Source: Hyaloscypha bicolor E
Lineage: Eukaryota; Ascomycota; Leotiomycetes; Helotiales; Hyaloscyphaceae
Assembly (NCBI RefSeq): GCF_002865645.1
Contig: NW_020194628.1
Span: 620,001-684,000 of the forward strand
DNA length: 64,000 bases
Direction: 5' to 3'
In this document: positions 23,781 through 35,711 of the stretch, piece by piece
Position numbering within the stretch: position 1 is the first letter of the stretch
How the letters are laid out: each line of letters begins with the position of its first letter
The notes under the pieces: generated by a model
Told to the model about the DNA's origin: nothing
Seen by the model: the letters and a program-made list of their open reading frames with translations, nothing else
Databases searched by the model: none
Made by a program: the position numbers and the translations under genes

Positions 23781-24502
23781 CTAAGGAAACAAATCCTCTG
23801 GAAACTCATCCCTGTCAAAGAAGTCAGCAAGCATCACCAAACCTTTCGTCTTCGAACTCACCCCTCCTTCCACCCTTCAATCAACGGCCCCCCCTCAATA
23901 CTACCGACCTCTTCCCCACTCTCCTTATTAACAATCCTCACCTCGGGACACCTCCACCCCGGATCCTCATACCTCTTCTCCATAAACTCCCTCTTCAGCG
24001 TCCCCACATACCGATCCCCGCGATTCCACCGATAATCCAACGCTCCCGGGGCTGCTAAAAGTTCCACGCTCTCCAGCCTCTCCATCCGCTTCACGACATC
24101 CATGTGAAAGTGTCCGAAATACTCTGCATCACGCACCTCTAACACGAGCCTCTGAATTTGCCGAACTTCGTGAGGAGGCATATATTCCAGCACGCTGTCG
24201 GCGCACTTGAGAGTGTCGCGGGCGAAGCAGATGTAGGTGTAGATGGGCGAGGTATCCGTAGTGAAGGACGGCGTGTATCGGGAGAGAGCTTCGTAGCGGG
24301 ATTCTCGATTGACGTGTAAGAGAGGGTGGAGGGGCGTGGAGGATGTAAAAGCTTTTGCGAAGCGGCGCTCGCGGTCGAGCATTTCGCGGTGGCAGACGAT
24401 GGTCACGGTTCTGGGCTTGGAGAGAGCGTGGGACCAGATCTTGAGGCGGAGCTCGAAGGGGAGGCAGGTGAAGAGCGTGAAGGTTGTGAGGTTGGGGGTC
24501 AT
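23781..24502 (-). CDS. 2EXR domain protein
   Basis: Predicted 223 aa from exons 24502-23862 and 23811-23781. The intron 23812-23861 (GTGAGT...TGACAG) restores the ending DEFPEDLFP. Residues about 5-100 form a 2EXR domain: FTCLPFELRLKIWSHALSKPR, then PLHPLLHVNRESRYEAL, a signature of a very expanded fungal family of unknown biochemical role. The second half (LVLEVRDAEYFGHFHMDVVK, MERLESVELL) is also typical. The frame continues upstream to 24793 without ATG, and the ATG at 24502 directly precedes the conserved region and is preferred. It is transcribed away from the FAD monooxygenase gene, sharing a 641-bp upstream region. Single-base details near the splice junction were checked by reading frame only. 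Confidence 0.85.
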
Positions 24503-25143
24503 GGTGCTGCTTGTCGAAGTTGGAGGAGGTGGAGGGGGCAATTGGTGGTGTTGCACGTCTTGTGACGCGTCAACGACGAGGCTGTCGATTATTTGCGTTT
24601 CGGTGTTGTATTCGAGAGCGATGATGTTGGTTTCGTGAAGTGGGAGGTTTGTTGATCTTCGGGACCTAAGCGTGTTGTAGCTTGGTCGGCTAAAAGCGTG
24701 AGACGCCGAGTCAGGGTCGGGACCGAGCAAGGAGCCGAAACTCGAGCTTGCGGCACAGCATCTGTCCTCCACAAATCCCGCGACTATCACCACTTCTGTT
24801 GGTAAAGTGCGCAGCAGCGAGTGAGATGGAACTCCAGAGCCGCAGGATTGCCCAGGACAGGGGGCGGCCGCTTAGTTGGGGGCAGAAGTGTTGATAATGG
24901 GGTCCAAACACTGCCTCACATTGCAGCTGCCCCCAAGCATCTCTATATAAGTATCCAGAAGTCTCTCACCTCAAAGCCCCCTTTCTCAACTTCATCATTT
25001 CAATCTCATTCTCGCAACTGGGACGCTACTCTTCTCGGGTTTTCGAGTCTCAACCCCCTTGGCATCATCTTCTCATCTTCTAAACCCCTATCACACGGAA
25101 TATCAAGTAACCTTCACCCCTTCTCTTAACCCTCACAACCACA
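24503..25143. promoter_or_regulatory. Shared divergent promoter region, 2EXR and FAD monooxygenase
   Basis: A 641-bp region between two divergent start codons. A TATA-like word (CTATATAAG, about 24941-24950) lies about 195 bp before the monooxygenase start, followed by a CT-rich leader. Sharing of elements is inferred from geometry only. Confidence 0.5.
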
Positions 25144-26394
25144 ATGTCCCCCCACCCAAAAATTGCCATCATCGGCGCCGGCCCCGCAGGTCTTACCCTC
25201 GCCCGCCTCCTCCAACTCCACCACTTCCCCCTCACAATATACGAAGCCGAGCCGTCGCGACAGACACGCAACCAAGGCGGAACCCTCGATCTGCACCCCA
25301 AAGCCGGCCAACTCGCCCTCAAAGAAGCAGGCCTCCTCTCAGAATTTCAAAAACATTCCCGACCCGAAGGCGAAGCCAGCAAAATCATGAAGTACGACGG
25401 AAAAGTCCTCTGGGATGACAATGTGCTGCCTCCCTGGCGACCCCAAGCCGAGGGCGAACAGGAAAGACCGGAGATCGATCGTGTGGTTTTGAGAGATATT
25501 TTACTCGATAGTTTGCAGCCGGGGACGATTCAATGGGGGAAGAAATTACTCGGGGTTCAAGAAGACGAGAAAATCAAGGGGAAGTACAACCTCTCGTTCA
25601 GCGACGGGAGCATGGAGATGGGCATCGACCTGCTCGTCGGTGCTGACGGCGCGTGGTCAAAAGTTCGGCCTCTCTTGACTACTGAGAAACCGTTCTACGC
25701 CGGCATCACGGCGGTGGAACTCTGGGCTTTGGATGTCGATAAGCAAAATGCGTGGTTAGGTAACTTTGTGGGGCAGGGGAGTATGTTTATGTTTGATGAG
25801 GGGAGGGCGATTATGTGTCAGCGGCAGGGGAGCGGGGCTATGCGCTCGTATGCTGCGGTTAAGAGGCCGGAGAACTGGGTTGAGGAATGTGGTATCAATT
25901 GGGAAGCTCCCGATGCAAGGGAGAGGTTGGTGAAGGAGTACTTTGATGATTGTGGGGAGGAGTTGAAGAGGGTGGTGTTAGAAACCAAGGATGTATTGAT
26001 TCCAAGGAAGTGCTGGATGATGCCTGTGGGAGTTTCCTGGAAGACGAGACCTGGTGTTACGTTGCTTGGGGATGCGGCCCATCTGATGACGCCATTTGCA
26101 GGTGTGGGAGTCAATGTGGCGATGGCGGATGCACTGGATCTTGCAAGGGAACTGGTGAAGAGGAAGGAGAGCGTCACGGCAAAGCTGGTGAGTGATAGCA
26201 AGAATATCGCGGTTGCGGTGGAGGCGTATGAGAAGGAGATGTTGAAGAGGGCGGAGGAGAATGCGGCGAAGACTATGCATGGGTTGAAGGGGCATTTTAG
26301 TGCGACGGGGAGTGAGGAGAGAGCGGGGAAGATTCAGAAGGGGTATAATATGATGATGGCGAAGAAGGCGGAGAAGGAGCAGAGGGGCTCTTAG
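25144..26394 (+). CDS. FAD-dependent monooxygenase, TetX-like
   Basis: A single exon of 416 aa. It is a class A flavoprotein monooxygenase. The Rossmann dinucleotide motif GAGPAG is at residues 11-16 after a short beta strand (KIAIIGAGPAGLTLARLL). GGTLDLHPKAGQLALKEAGL resembles the TetX/PHBH family. The DG motif is GADGAWSKVRP (about residue 170), and the GD motif is TLLGDAAHLMTPFAGVGVN (about 310). These bind FAD and the NAD(P)H cofactor. The enzyme should hydroxylate a small organic substrate using oxygen, but the substrate cannot be inferred. Similarity in layout to tetracycline-inactivating TetX does not imply that activity. No biosynthetic neighbours are present. Start is the first ATG, directly before the Rossmann strand. 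Confidence 0.92.
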   Translation: MSPHPKIAIIGAGPAGLTLARLLQLHHFPLTIYEAEPSRQTRNQGGTLDLHPKAGQLALKEAGLLSEFQKHSRPEGEASKIMKYDGKVLWDDNVLPPWRPQAEGEQERPEIDRVVLRDILLDSLQPGTIQWGKKLLGVQEDEKIKGKYNLSFSDGSMEMGIDLLVGADGAWSKVRPLLTTEKPFYAGITAVELWALDVDKQNAWLGNFVGQGSMFMFDEGRAIMCQRQGSGAMRSYAAVKRPENWVEECGINWEAPDARERLVKEYFDDCGEELKRVVLETKDVLIPRKCWMMPVGVSWKTRPGVTLLGDAAHLMTPFAGVGVNVAMADALDLARELVKRKESVTAKLVSDSKNIAVAVEAYEKEMLKRAEENAAKTMHGLKGHFSATGSEERAGKIQKGYNMMMAKKAEKEQRGS

Positions 26395-29300
26395 ATGTGA
26401 CGGCTTTGTATAACATCATAGACTGGACTCTTTCCTTTGCGTTATTCTGTTGGGGGTTAGCAAATGAATAGACGTCTCTCCAATCGCTCCCTCGTTACCC
26501 CTCCCCTTCCTTCCCCATGGCTCCAGCACTCATGTATGCTATTCCAAAAGCTACTGGAGACTGCATTAATGAAGAAATCTTTTTGCCCGTTTTTTTGACT
26601 TTTCTTAAATTACTAGGGAACTATCATGTATTTGTCTAAGTAGCCAACGCACTCTTTGCTATACTCTCACGTGATCATGATTCACCTGGAGCGTCCTCGT
26701 TCTACTTCTTAACTTGTTTATCATCGGTTATATATAATAAGTAATTTACAGTAAACTCACTAAAGTCTGTCGAATTTAGGAGTATTGGCCTGTAAAGAAA
26801 GGCAAATCGCGAAGATCACGTGGTTCTCTCCGCGCCAGGAGGCCCTGAAAAGGGGTAACTCGGGAGGAAAGTGGGTGTTTGCCGAATCTCACAAACAGCC
26901 CCTGAACACTTTTCTAATTCCTAACAACTTCAAAATTTATGCTGAAAATGAATTAACCCTCGTTATATAGCAAAATGCTGCGAAGGATGCAGATATCGGC
27001 CAAGTTTCTTACGTAGAGCAGATTTCTCGGTCACCGTAGTTTGACCTCGAATAAACTGTGGAGCAATTCTCCCTCCACCTCGAATCTCTTTCATCTCGAT
27101 GTGACACGTCAAGGAATCCTCTCCCTAACTTTCTTCCCTCCTGTGAGTATAGCGGGGTCAGAATCTGGGTCCATGGACATCTCGAAAGGGGAGCCAAGAA
27201 GCTTTGTGGATTAAGGAGTCACACCTCTCCCCTTCATAATCTCATCGGAGCTCCAGTTGAGACGTCAGACGAAGCTGTGATGGCAAGTAGTCTGATGCTC
27301 TAGTCTTACTGCCAACTTTCCAAAGTATACCGTGCTTTGCTATCTTCAAATGTCGCCAGTGTGTCATATGGAGCTAGAACAGACAAGTCCCGGCCTTCGC
27401 GGCCATCCACCGTCACGTGATGCATGCGATATTCATGGTTTTCGCTGCCTCGCAATGCTCAACCTTGATTTCGACATTGTAGATTTTGATTAAAGGATTA
27501 TGTGCTTCTGAAATGCATACTTTACTGTCCCTATTGCTCGTCTTATCGATTCCTCGCTGTTTGGCCGGTGTCATGGCTCGCGGTCGCGTATTAAGGGCTC
27601 ATCTAACCTGATGCCCCGTAGCGGACGACACAGAGTCCCACAGATAGCCATTGTGCACATCTACGTGTTTCTAACATATCCTCCAAAGATGAGTCATTAC
27701 CAGAAGCCGACCTTCGGGTTGGAATCCCTTCGTGATTGTGCACTTGGGCCTGCAGAATGTCGGCATCTTCGAGCACTAAGGGTGTGAATCAGAGCACAGT
27801 TACTTCAAGGATTTTCTTCTTCTTTTTCTCTGAAGGCTTGTGTGCCTACATGCATGTTTTTCGTTCAGATTGCGCTTCTCTGACAGGGCTGCAATGGGGT
27901 TGTGCCTGATGCGGACCCCAGAACGAGCCGCTTGTGTATGACGGTACCTCCGTTGGGTTTGGTTTGTCAAATTCTTATGCAGAGGCGCTTATGAGTCATA
28001 AAACAGTCCTCGCATATTGTCGTATCGTAAGATTCAAGGGCTCTCCACTCTCCATGCGTCACAACGGCATTCGGCCTACCAGTTGGCTGGGACATATTCC
28101 TGCTATGCCTGGACCCATGAACGGATGCGACGCGTCGGTAGATCCGCGCGAGGGCTAAATTCCGGAGCTTGTTTTTTCTTTGTTGCTTGTGTTCGTTGAT
28201 GTTACTCGCCAGCCTGGGCCGTCGTCAGGTTTCACAGCGTCGCGCTGGGTTCTCAAGCACGACCGTAGCAGCCAACCGATGGGGTGGCAACCGTTGAGAG
28301 CTTAGAAATATCAGCCCCTGGGAGGGTGTAATCGACCGACACAGGGTTTTTGGTGTAGCTCCGTTGTTGTCCAATATCGGAAGGACCACCTGGTCCCGTC
28401 TCTGCGGTTCATGCTCTTGAATGCTTCCAGACATGTGAAAGTTTTTGCCCTACTTGAGGCCCGAGGTCTGAGGTGTTGAAATTTTGGAAGTTACAGAGTT
28501 CTCAGAAGCAAGTAGCTCAACTACCAAAAGACGGCATTCTGGTACACCTGACGGGCAGACGGCTGAGGATAGCGAGATGCTAGAACAAGCTCTACTTGAA
28601 GACCAAACCCAGTTGATGATGGGAGCTCTTTCAACATTGCAAGACTCGGAAGTGCTGGCACCTGGCTTCTTCGAAAATCACCCTTCACTTGACAGCCTAC
28701 CCCCAGAGTCCAGCCACCGACGATCATGATGTGTAGGAAAATGCCCTCAGTGGCTGTTGAGACAAGTAAGAACTCCCGAAGTACAGAATTCATAGGCTAC
28801 ACAAGGTTGCTAGGGCTTTCCCTGGGCTTTTCTGTGTGCTTGACGCGTCCAAGGCCCACGGGAACCTTCCTTTTGCTCCCACGTTGGCTCAGGTTTCTTG
28901 GGCTGAAGGTTCGTCACCCAGCCATTTTACACAATTGGAACCCAATAGCAAGTAGTGAAGCCTTGGTGGGGACCCAACTTTATTCGAGACCGAATCTCAT
29001 CGGTAAGTGTGAGAAGGTTGGAGTGCTGGGCAATGCACGATGGAGCGCACCCACCAGTTTATGCGACCCACACCACCATTTCCCATCCAGATTAGTCGAA
29101 TTAATAACAGTACAGGCACCGAGTTTCAATGAACACTAAGTGCATCCGAACATCAGTGATTCTTGTCGTATCAGCAGTTTGAAGGAGGGCAATGGGTCAA
29201 GATGACCGAGTGTGGAAACCTTGTAGAGGTAAAGAGCCGTCGTCTGCGGCCTTAAGTTGCCCCCACCATCCTCTGGCCACCAAGTGAAGGCCGAAAACCT

Positions 29301-30489
29301 TTCAGCGGCACCAAAAAATCAAAAAGCTCAGTCTCCCAACCTCTCTTTCCACGTTCACATCAAACATTCTGCGCACAGAATGATGTCCTGTTCCCTTCAA
29401 ATATCTCCCCGAATATCTCAAGGATCACATCTGCCAACGCAAATTGTAACGAAAAAGCATGACTATTTACACCTCATCAAAGCACCGATCCGCTCACACC
29501 AAGCCTACCGTCAATTCTAATGCCCATGGTTATCAGGGGGCTCTTCCGTTATCCCCACATTCCACCTACAGCAACAACCGTACTTTACATCGAGATCAAG
29601 ATATCCCGCGATATGGTCGGGAGAAGGAAGCCACAAGCGTGGAAGGTAAACAAAAGGAGGCGCCATGAGGGCAGAGACAGAAACGGGGGTGATTGTTGTC
29701 TTAAATCCCAAAAGAAGTTCTTTTTTAATCTTGAATAAAACAGAGCACCACACCGCACGCCACCGGAGGAGCCAAACATCTCTTCCACACCGCAGGGCGA
29801 AGTTGAACACCCAAAAGACTATCCGAAGACTCCAAGTTGGTTTGGTAAACCGCATCGTTCTTCCCCCCCCTTAGCATGCTGCAATCGCAGAGTCTTGCAG
29901 ATACGATAGAACACCATGAGCATATTTATCAACCCAGGTCCCGTTTGAGAAGTTGGCATTCCAGCTCATCCTCCCATCGACAGCAACAGCGCCGGAGTCT
30001 GAAACCAAGTCCTAACCCCAGCAGACTCGGCAAGACCTCGAGAGGTACTCGAACTAGAACAAGGGAATTTCAATACACTTTAGAGAGGGGACATAGCGGT
30101 TTGGACGAAAAGGAAATCCGATCGTTTGGGACGGTGACGAGCAAAAGGCGAGTTTGAAGAAAAAGTAAGGCAAGAGTATTGATCACTGACAATGTGCAAA
30201 GGCGAATCCAAAACCATTAATCAAAATAAACATGTGATATGCCACGACCTACCTTCCCCATCATTCACTTTCCTCCCATATCCTCGACTGGAAGCCACTT
30301 GTCGTCTAAATTTGGACACACTGACGGGGGAAAAGGTCAGGAGTGAACACTGCGAACTGAACCAATGATACAAATGGGGCTTGCGAACAAAAATCTGTGT
30401 TCATGAAATAAAATCCATGTCTCACATTAAGACTGATAAAGGGTACCTAGTCCAACTCAGGTCACTTCCTCCCATTCCATCAACTCCAT
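26395..30489. other. Gene-poor region
   Basis: About 4.1 kb without a supported gene. AT-rich sequence is present around 26,570-26,970. Open frames such as 28484-28729 and 29876-30157 on the plus strand lack domains, good start context and splice partners. No tRNA-like A and B boxes in proper spacing were found. The 3' flank of the ABC transporter gene is at the right edge. Confidence 0.5.
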
Positions 30490-33400
30490 CTAGACCCCGC
30501 CAGCAGTCCCCGCCTCCCTCGCAACATTCATAAACACCTCCTCCAACGTCGGCCCCGTAATAGTATAATCCTCAATGACCTTCCGCGGCCCGCTCTTCAC
30601 CGCCGCACTGCCACCCGCGTTCCCTGCTTCGCCGTTTCCTTGTCTCTTCCCTTCCTCCTCAACCACCACCCCCTTCAACCCCTCCATAACCCTCATAATG
30701 CCCCCCAACTTCTCCCTTTCATGGGGCAGCCCAAAGCCCACCTGCCCATTAACATCAAAATACCCGCTAACACTACCGCCAAAAGCTTGCCGTACCGCTT
30801 GGTCAACCTCCTCTCTCTCCACCCCCTGGCTTCTCACCGCCCTCACACTATACTTGCCCTCATAACTATCCTGCAAATTGCCCAGTGTGCCTTTTGCCAG
30901 CATACGTATCCCCATAATCGCAACATTAGTGGCTAATGCTTCAGCTTCTTCCATCGAATGGGTAGTGAGAAGAATGGCACGGTTGCGTGAAATATCCTGT
31001 AATGCTTTCCACAAGATTCTTTTAGCTCCTGCATCCTGACCCGTGGACGGCTCATCAAGCAGCAAAATCCTCGGGTTCTCGAGGAGCGCAATCGCAACGC
31101 TCAATTTCCGTCTCGTCCCACCGGAAAGGTCTTTAACCGAGACGTGCTCATAGATGGTGATATTCAGCGCCGCGAGGACTTTGTCGACGTTCCCAGAGAC
31201 ATTCTTGAGCCCTTTGACGGTAGCGTAGAAAGAGAGCGTTTGTCGGACGGTCAGGTTGTCGATTGCGTCGTCTTGTGGGCAAACACCCATATGCATCCTC
31301 GCCTTTTGCGGATTCTTCAACACCGACACGCCATCGAGGTGGATGGATCCAAAGTTGGGCGTAAGCTCGCCGCGGATCATGTTTATGACGGTCGTCTTGC
31401 CGGCGCCGTTGCCGCCTAGCAGGGCGAGTGTCTGGTTGGCTGAGACATCGAATGATATATTCTCGACTGCGAAGAGCTTGCCGAAGAATTTGGAGATGCG
31501 CGAGACGGTTAGGATCTGCGGGTTCGTTGTGGAGGATGCGATGGCACTTTTCTCTGATTCAATGGGAGCGGCGGCTTCTGCTCCTGCTGCGGCATCGGAT
31601 TCGATGATGTAGTGCAGACGAGCGGGGATCCCGCGGTGCGTGATGTTGCGGCGGATCCAATCTGCGCTGCCGTACTCATGGATGAAGAGCAGTGTGATGA
31701 GGAAGAGGATTTGCAGGAGCATGTTGGCGTAGACACTGCCGTAGCGGACGTAGGCGAAGGGATTGGAGACATCCGCAGTGCCGTAGACGCCGCAGAGGAT
31801 TTCGAAGCTGTTGGATGCGACGAAAAGGGCGCGGGCGAGGTTTGCAGCGGGGGATGAGAGGCCGAGTCCGTATTGGATGGCTGAATAGGTTTGGTGGAGG
31901 TTGACTTTGTGGCCGAAGGATTGGTTCATGACACTGGGAAAGGAGGTTAGTGATTGCCTAGTAAATCGAGCTTCGTTCGAGAGGAAAGAGATGTCATGAG
32001 ACACGTGTTTGAATAGAAAACTTACTATGCAACCACATAAAGCACAAATAAGAGTGTGTGGATACCAGCAGCAATGGCGAAAGCTGCTTTCTTCACGAAG
32101 AGAGAGAGGAAATAGGTCCCAAGATACGTCGCGATTCCAAACAGGATGAAAGCTCCGAGGACGTAATTGCCTTCATACCACAAATGTGAAGGTTTTCCGA
32201 CAAAGAGTAAACCCCAGACAAAAAGTGCCTGAATAATGATGAACTGCATATCAAACAGAAGGTATCCAAACCATAAAGCAAAAGGCGAGACACCATTGCA
32301 GTAATGGAGTGCGCGAACTCTGTTGATCCTCTCGAAAGCAGGGTAGATGACTGCAATGCTAGATGCGACGATGAAAGCAAGACAAAGCAAGGCGGCGATC
32401 GGCAGGTTGAATAGTGAGACATTGCTAGGGGCAGTCCGCATTGTGCGAAGTTCAGCGGATACTTTCCTCGCCTGTCCTGTTGTTATGGTTGCATTGGCAA
32501 TCCGGTTGGTGATCAAACTCAGTCCCAGTACTCCCATGCCGTCATTTTCAATAAAATTGTAGGCATTGTAGAACAAGGTTGCCGTTTGGGGGGTGGGTGC
32601 AAAGACGCCGAAACCGAAGTATCCAGATCCTGAACTGTTATTTATTTGCCAAAGCATATCATCGGTGCTGTTCACCAAGACTCGCGTGCTCAAAGCCATA
32701 CTGTCTTGCCAGCTTGCGTTGACCGAGTCGGGGCCGAATTGGTGGAAGATAGACGGAATATTGAAAAGGTATAAGTCGTCTTGGATGGCTCCGGTAAAAA
32801 CAGATTCGGGGCCGATGATTGCCGAAGGGTTGTGATCGTATTCTGGAAATGACTCCGGAGGTTGCCAGTAATCGAGAGGGGCAAAAATTGGATATGAATA
32901 GTCCAATGGAGCGTAATCTCCGTATGATGCGTTCCTGAGCAACAAGTTGTTGTCCTCGCAAGTTTGGAGGGGTTTGAATCGGTACATGAACTTGACTAAA
33001 GCCGCAGCAATAATGATTGGAATCGCCAGATTGATCGCGTACGAGATCCAGCCCGCCTTTTGGAGTAGGAGAGTGTACCGTTTCCGGAAGAGAGCTGCGA
33101 CTTGTCTCGCTAGACCAATAGAATGACCAACATCCAAGTCGATATCTGGTGGTGTTTCGTTTTCCAGGGCAAAAATCTTTTCGTCGATGACGGTGCTTAT
33201 CTCCTCTTCCCCTGTGATACCATCCCCGCCGTTGTCGTGACTGCAGTATTGGATGCCGAAGTGACCTTCAGGAACACTTGCTCCAGTGTAGGGAATCGGA
33301 CATCGTAAGTTGTGTCCTCGGTCAAAGCCTCTAGTTCTAGAAGTTTCTTGGTGGCCTCCGTCGAATTTGAGGTTCGCCAAACCAAGGATTCGTCATTCTC

Positions 33401-35711
33401 TTCGTTTTCGCTGCGAATTATAAAGTCGTCTCCATAGCGAGCTTTCAAGGAAGTGCTGGGTCCCTCGCAGACTAGACGGCCTTTGTATACGATGGCAATG
33501 TGGTCAGCCAAGATGTCGGCCTGATGACCTGTTAGCCAGGAACTCCATCAAAACTGATGAACGTACCTCATCCAAGAAGTGGGTGGTGGCTAGAATTGTT
33601 CGTCGGCTGTGACCCTTCTGGATAATATTCCAGATGTTCCGTCGAGAAAGAGGATCCTATACAGAACAAATTAGAATGTAGAGACCGAAGATGGATGAAG
33701 GAGAGAATTACCAGTCCACTTGAAGCCTCGCCAATGCAGCAGACCTTCGATCCGCCAACAAATGATATTGCCAGCTGCAGTTTCCGCATTTGCCCACCGC
33801 TCAATGTCTTGGCTGGAGCTTGAACCTTGTCTAAAAGATCGCATTCCGCCAGAATATCGTCGTCATCGACCTGCACGTCTTCAAACGAGGCAGTCTTAAG
33901 TTTTCTCCAAATCTTGATGTGCTCTTGAACCGTCAAGTTGTCCCAAAATACCTACAAAGATTAACCAGGAGCCTTTCGCAGGAGACAAGCAAGCTTACGT
34001 TGGTTTGAGGGCAGATGCCAAAGATAGTCCCAGCTTCGTTGAGCGCAAGAGTTGATCCCGGATCCACACTTATCATGCCGGCCACACATTTCAGGGTCGT
34101 GGTCTTGCCACCACCATTAGGTCCGAGCAGGAAAGTAACTGATCCTTTCCTGACCTCTAGATTCAGGTTGTCGATGGCGATGACATGCTCCCCCTTCCTC
34201 ACGAATGGCCAGTACCAACGCCGTTTGCCGTAATAGGTCTTGGTCAACCCCGTGCAGCGGAGCGCCACATCGCTATCTGCAGGTATGTTCTCAAACTTTC
34301 TCGGCACTCCCCAAAGCCCACGTTCAACAAAATAGGTTGCTGCTGTATAGGCGACGATCTGGACGATGAAGAAGATTACGTATTTATAGCCGTCAATCTT
34401 TTGGATATATTCTTCGATGCCCCCGTTCAACAAAGGTGGCTGGTACTTTAGAGAGAATGGGTGTAGCATGTATTCCCTGTAGGCAACATCGGCAATGAAA
34501 TTGGCGAAGCAAGCTGGTGGAAATAAGAGAGAGAGAGCCACGATTTCGGCTTCTGGCGGGTTGGTGTTTTTCAACGCTGCATCTAAAGTCACGAATGCAA
34601 GAGCAATCGTGAGAGTTGAAGAGTATAAGCCAGCCAGTTGAGCCTTGCCGAAGAATGATGCAACAAAGTGTGATGATGTTATAACGGAGGCGCCAGCTAG
34701 GAGCATGACGAATAGGAAGAGAATGTCGGACGTGTGAGTGAATAGGATTTGGGTGAAAAATACTGAACAGATCAATAATCCGGGAAAGTAGAGTAAGTAG
34801 AATGTGATGAGGGTCGATAGGATCTGTGGAGTTGCAGTGACGTTCTGGGCGGCCATTAGTTCGGAGATGATAGTCTGACGCTCGGTCGCAACAAAAGTAT
34901 TGAGGTGATAGACCACGCCAATGAGAACAAGAAAGAAGAGCGGTGCAACAAACATAGCGACCAAGTTCAGCCAGTAAGGACCATGTGTCGCCACGTCCGC
35001 CGAGGGATACCATTCATCTACTCTGGAATGCGGACCAAAGACTCCGCTGAATCCTTGAGTGGAAGGAGGTGTCATTGTCGAGAAGTTCCCAATATGAGAG
35101 TCAATCGCATATTGTAGCGGAAATATGAGTCTGTTGGTTTGCGAGTTGGATGACTGGTCGCCCATGCCCTCGTCGTACCCTGTATATGCGAGGGCACTCT
35201 CGTCCATTGCGATGGTGTATTCGATATTCGTTTCGTTGAAGGAAGAAAATAGGACGGCCGCGTAGCAATTACTTGATCCCGCGAGGGTCTGTCTGCAAAG
35301 GGTGAAGAGGTCGTTCGGGTCGTCTACTGAAAGTCCTTCCACCCCTTTCATTGTTGGCTCGTTCAGAATCCCTTCGATGATGGTGCCAAGGGTGGTATTC
35401 GAGATGCCATTGCGGACAAAGAGCAATCGCTTCCCGATGTCGTGTGGTAGAGCGTTGATCGCAGTTCCTAGATCTTTGATGGGAATCGAGGAAGTGGCAA
35501 TCCCCCAGGACGCAACATCTGGCTTATAACCTTGTGTCACGCCAATGTGCCTCAAGAAGCAGAAAATGAGCGTCACAGCGATCGGAAATATCAGAGCTCT
35601 GCAGGCCGTTGCAATTGGCGCTTTGAACGCATTGAGAAGATTCTTGTAGGTGAGGGTGATGGTTTGGCGGTATATTCTCCGCCATTGAGGCGATGGACGA
35701 ACAGAAGACAT
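30490..35711 (-). CDS. ABCA-type full ABC transporter (two TMD-NBD halves)
   Basis: Predicted about 1,640 aa with the order TMD1-NBD1-TMD2-NBD2. Exons: 35711-33999, 33951-33712, 33656-33567, 33520 to about 33266, about 33203-32026 and 31933-30490. Each TMD has a helix near its start, a large extracytosolic loop and then a cluster of helices, as in ABCA lipid exporters. NBD1 has Walker A GPNGGGKT (530-537), LSGGQ (621-625) and an H-loop TTHFLDE. Its Walker B reads KVCCIGEASSGLDP, with Gly where Asp is expected (residue 645). NBD2 is canonical: GGNGAGKT, LSGGT, ILLLDEPSTGQD and TTHSMEEAEA. The passage from NBD1 to TMD2 changes frame at 33204-33265, and no strong intron explains it. A 62-nt intron with a weak GTCACT donor is the only fit. 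Lipid transport is the family expectation, with substrate unknown. Confidence 0.85.

Noticed and set aside
30575..31857. Plus-strand frames opposite the second ABC nucleotide-binding domain
   Set aside because: Antisense to a clear NBD with all motifs. No features of their own.
33251..33259. Very short introns (9-38 nt) to explain the ABC transporter frame change
   Set aside because: Below the length range of the other introns in this window (40-123 nt), and no branch site.
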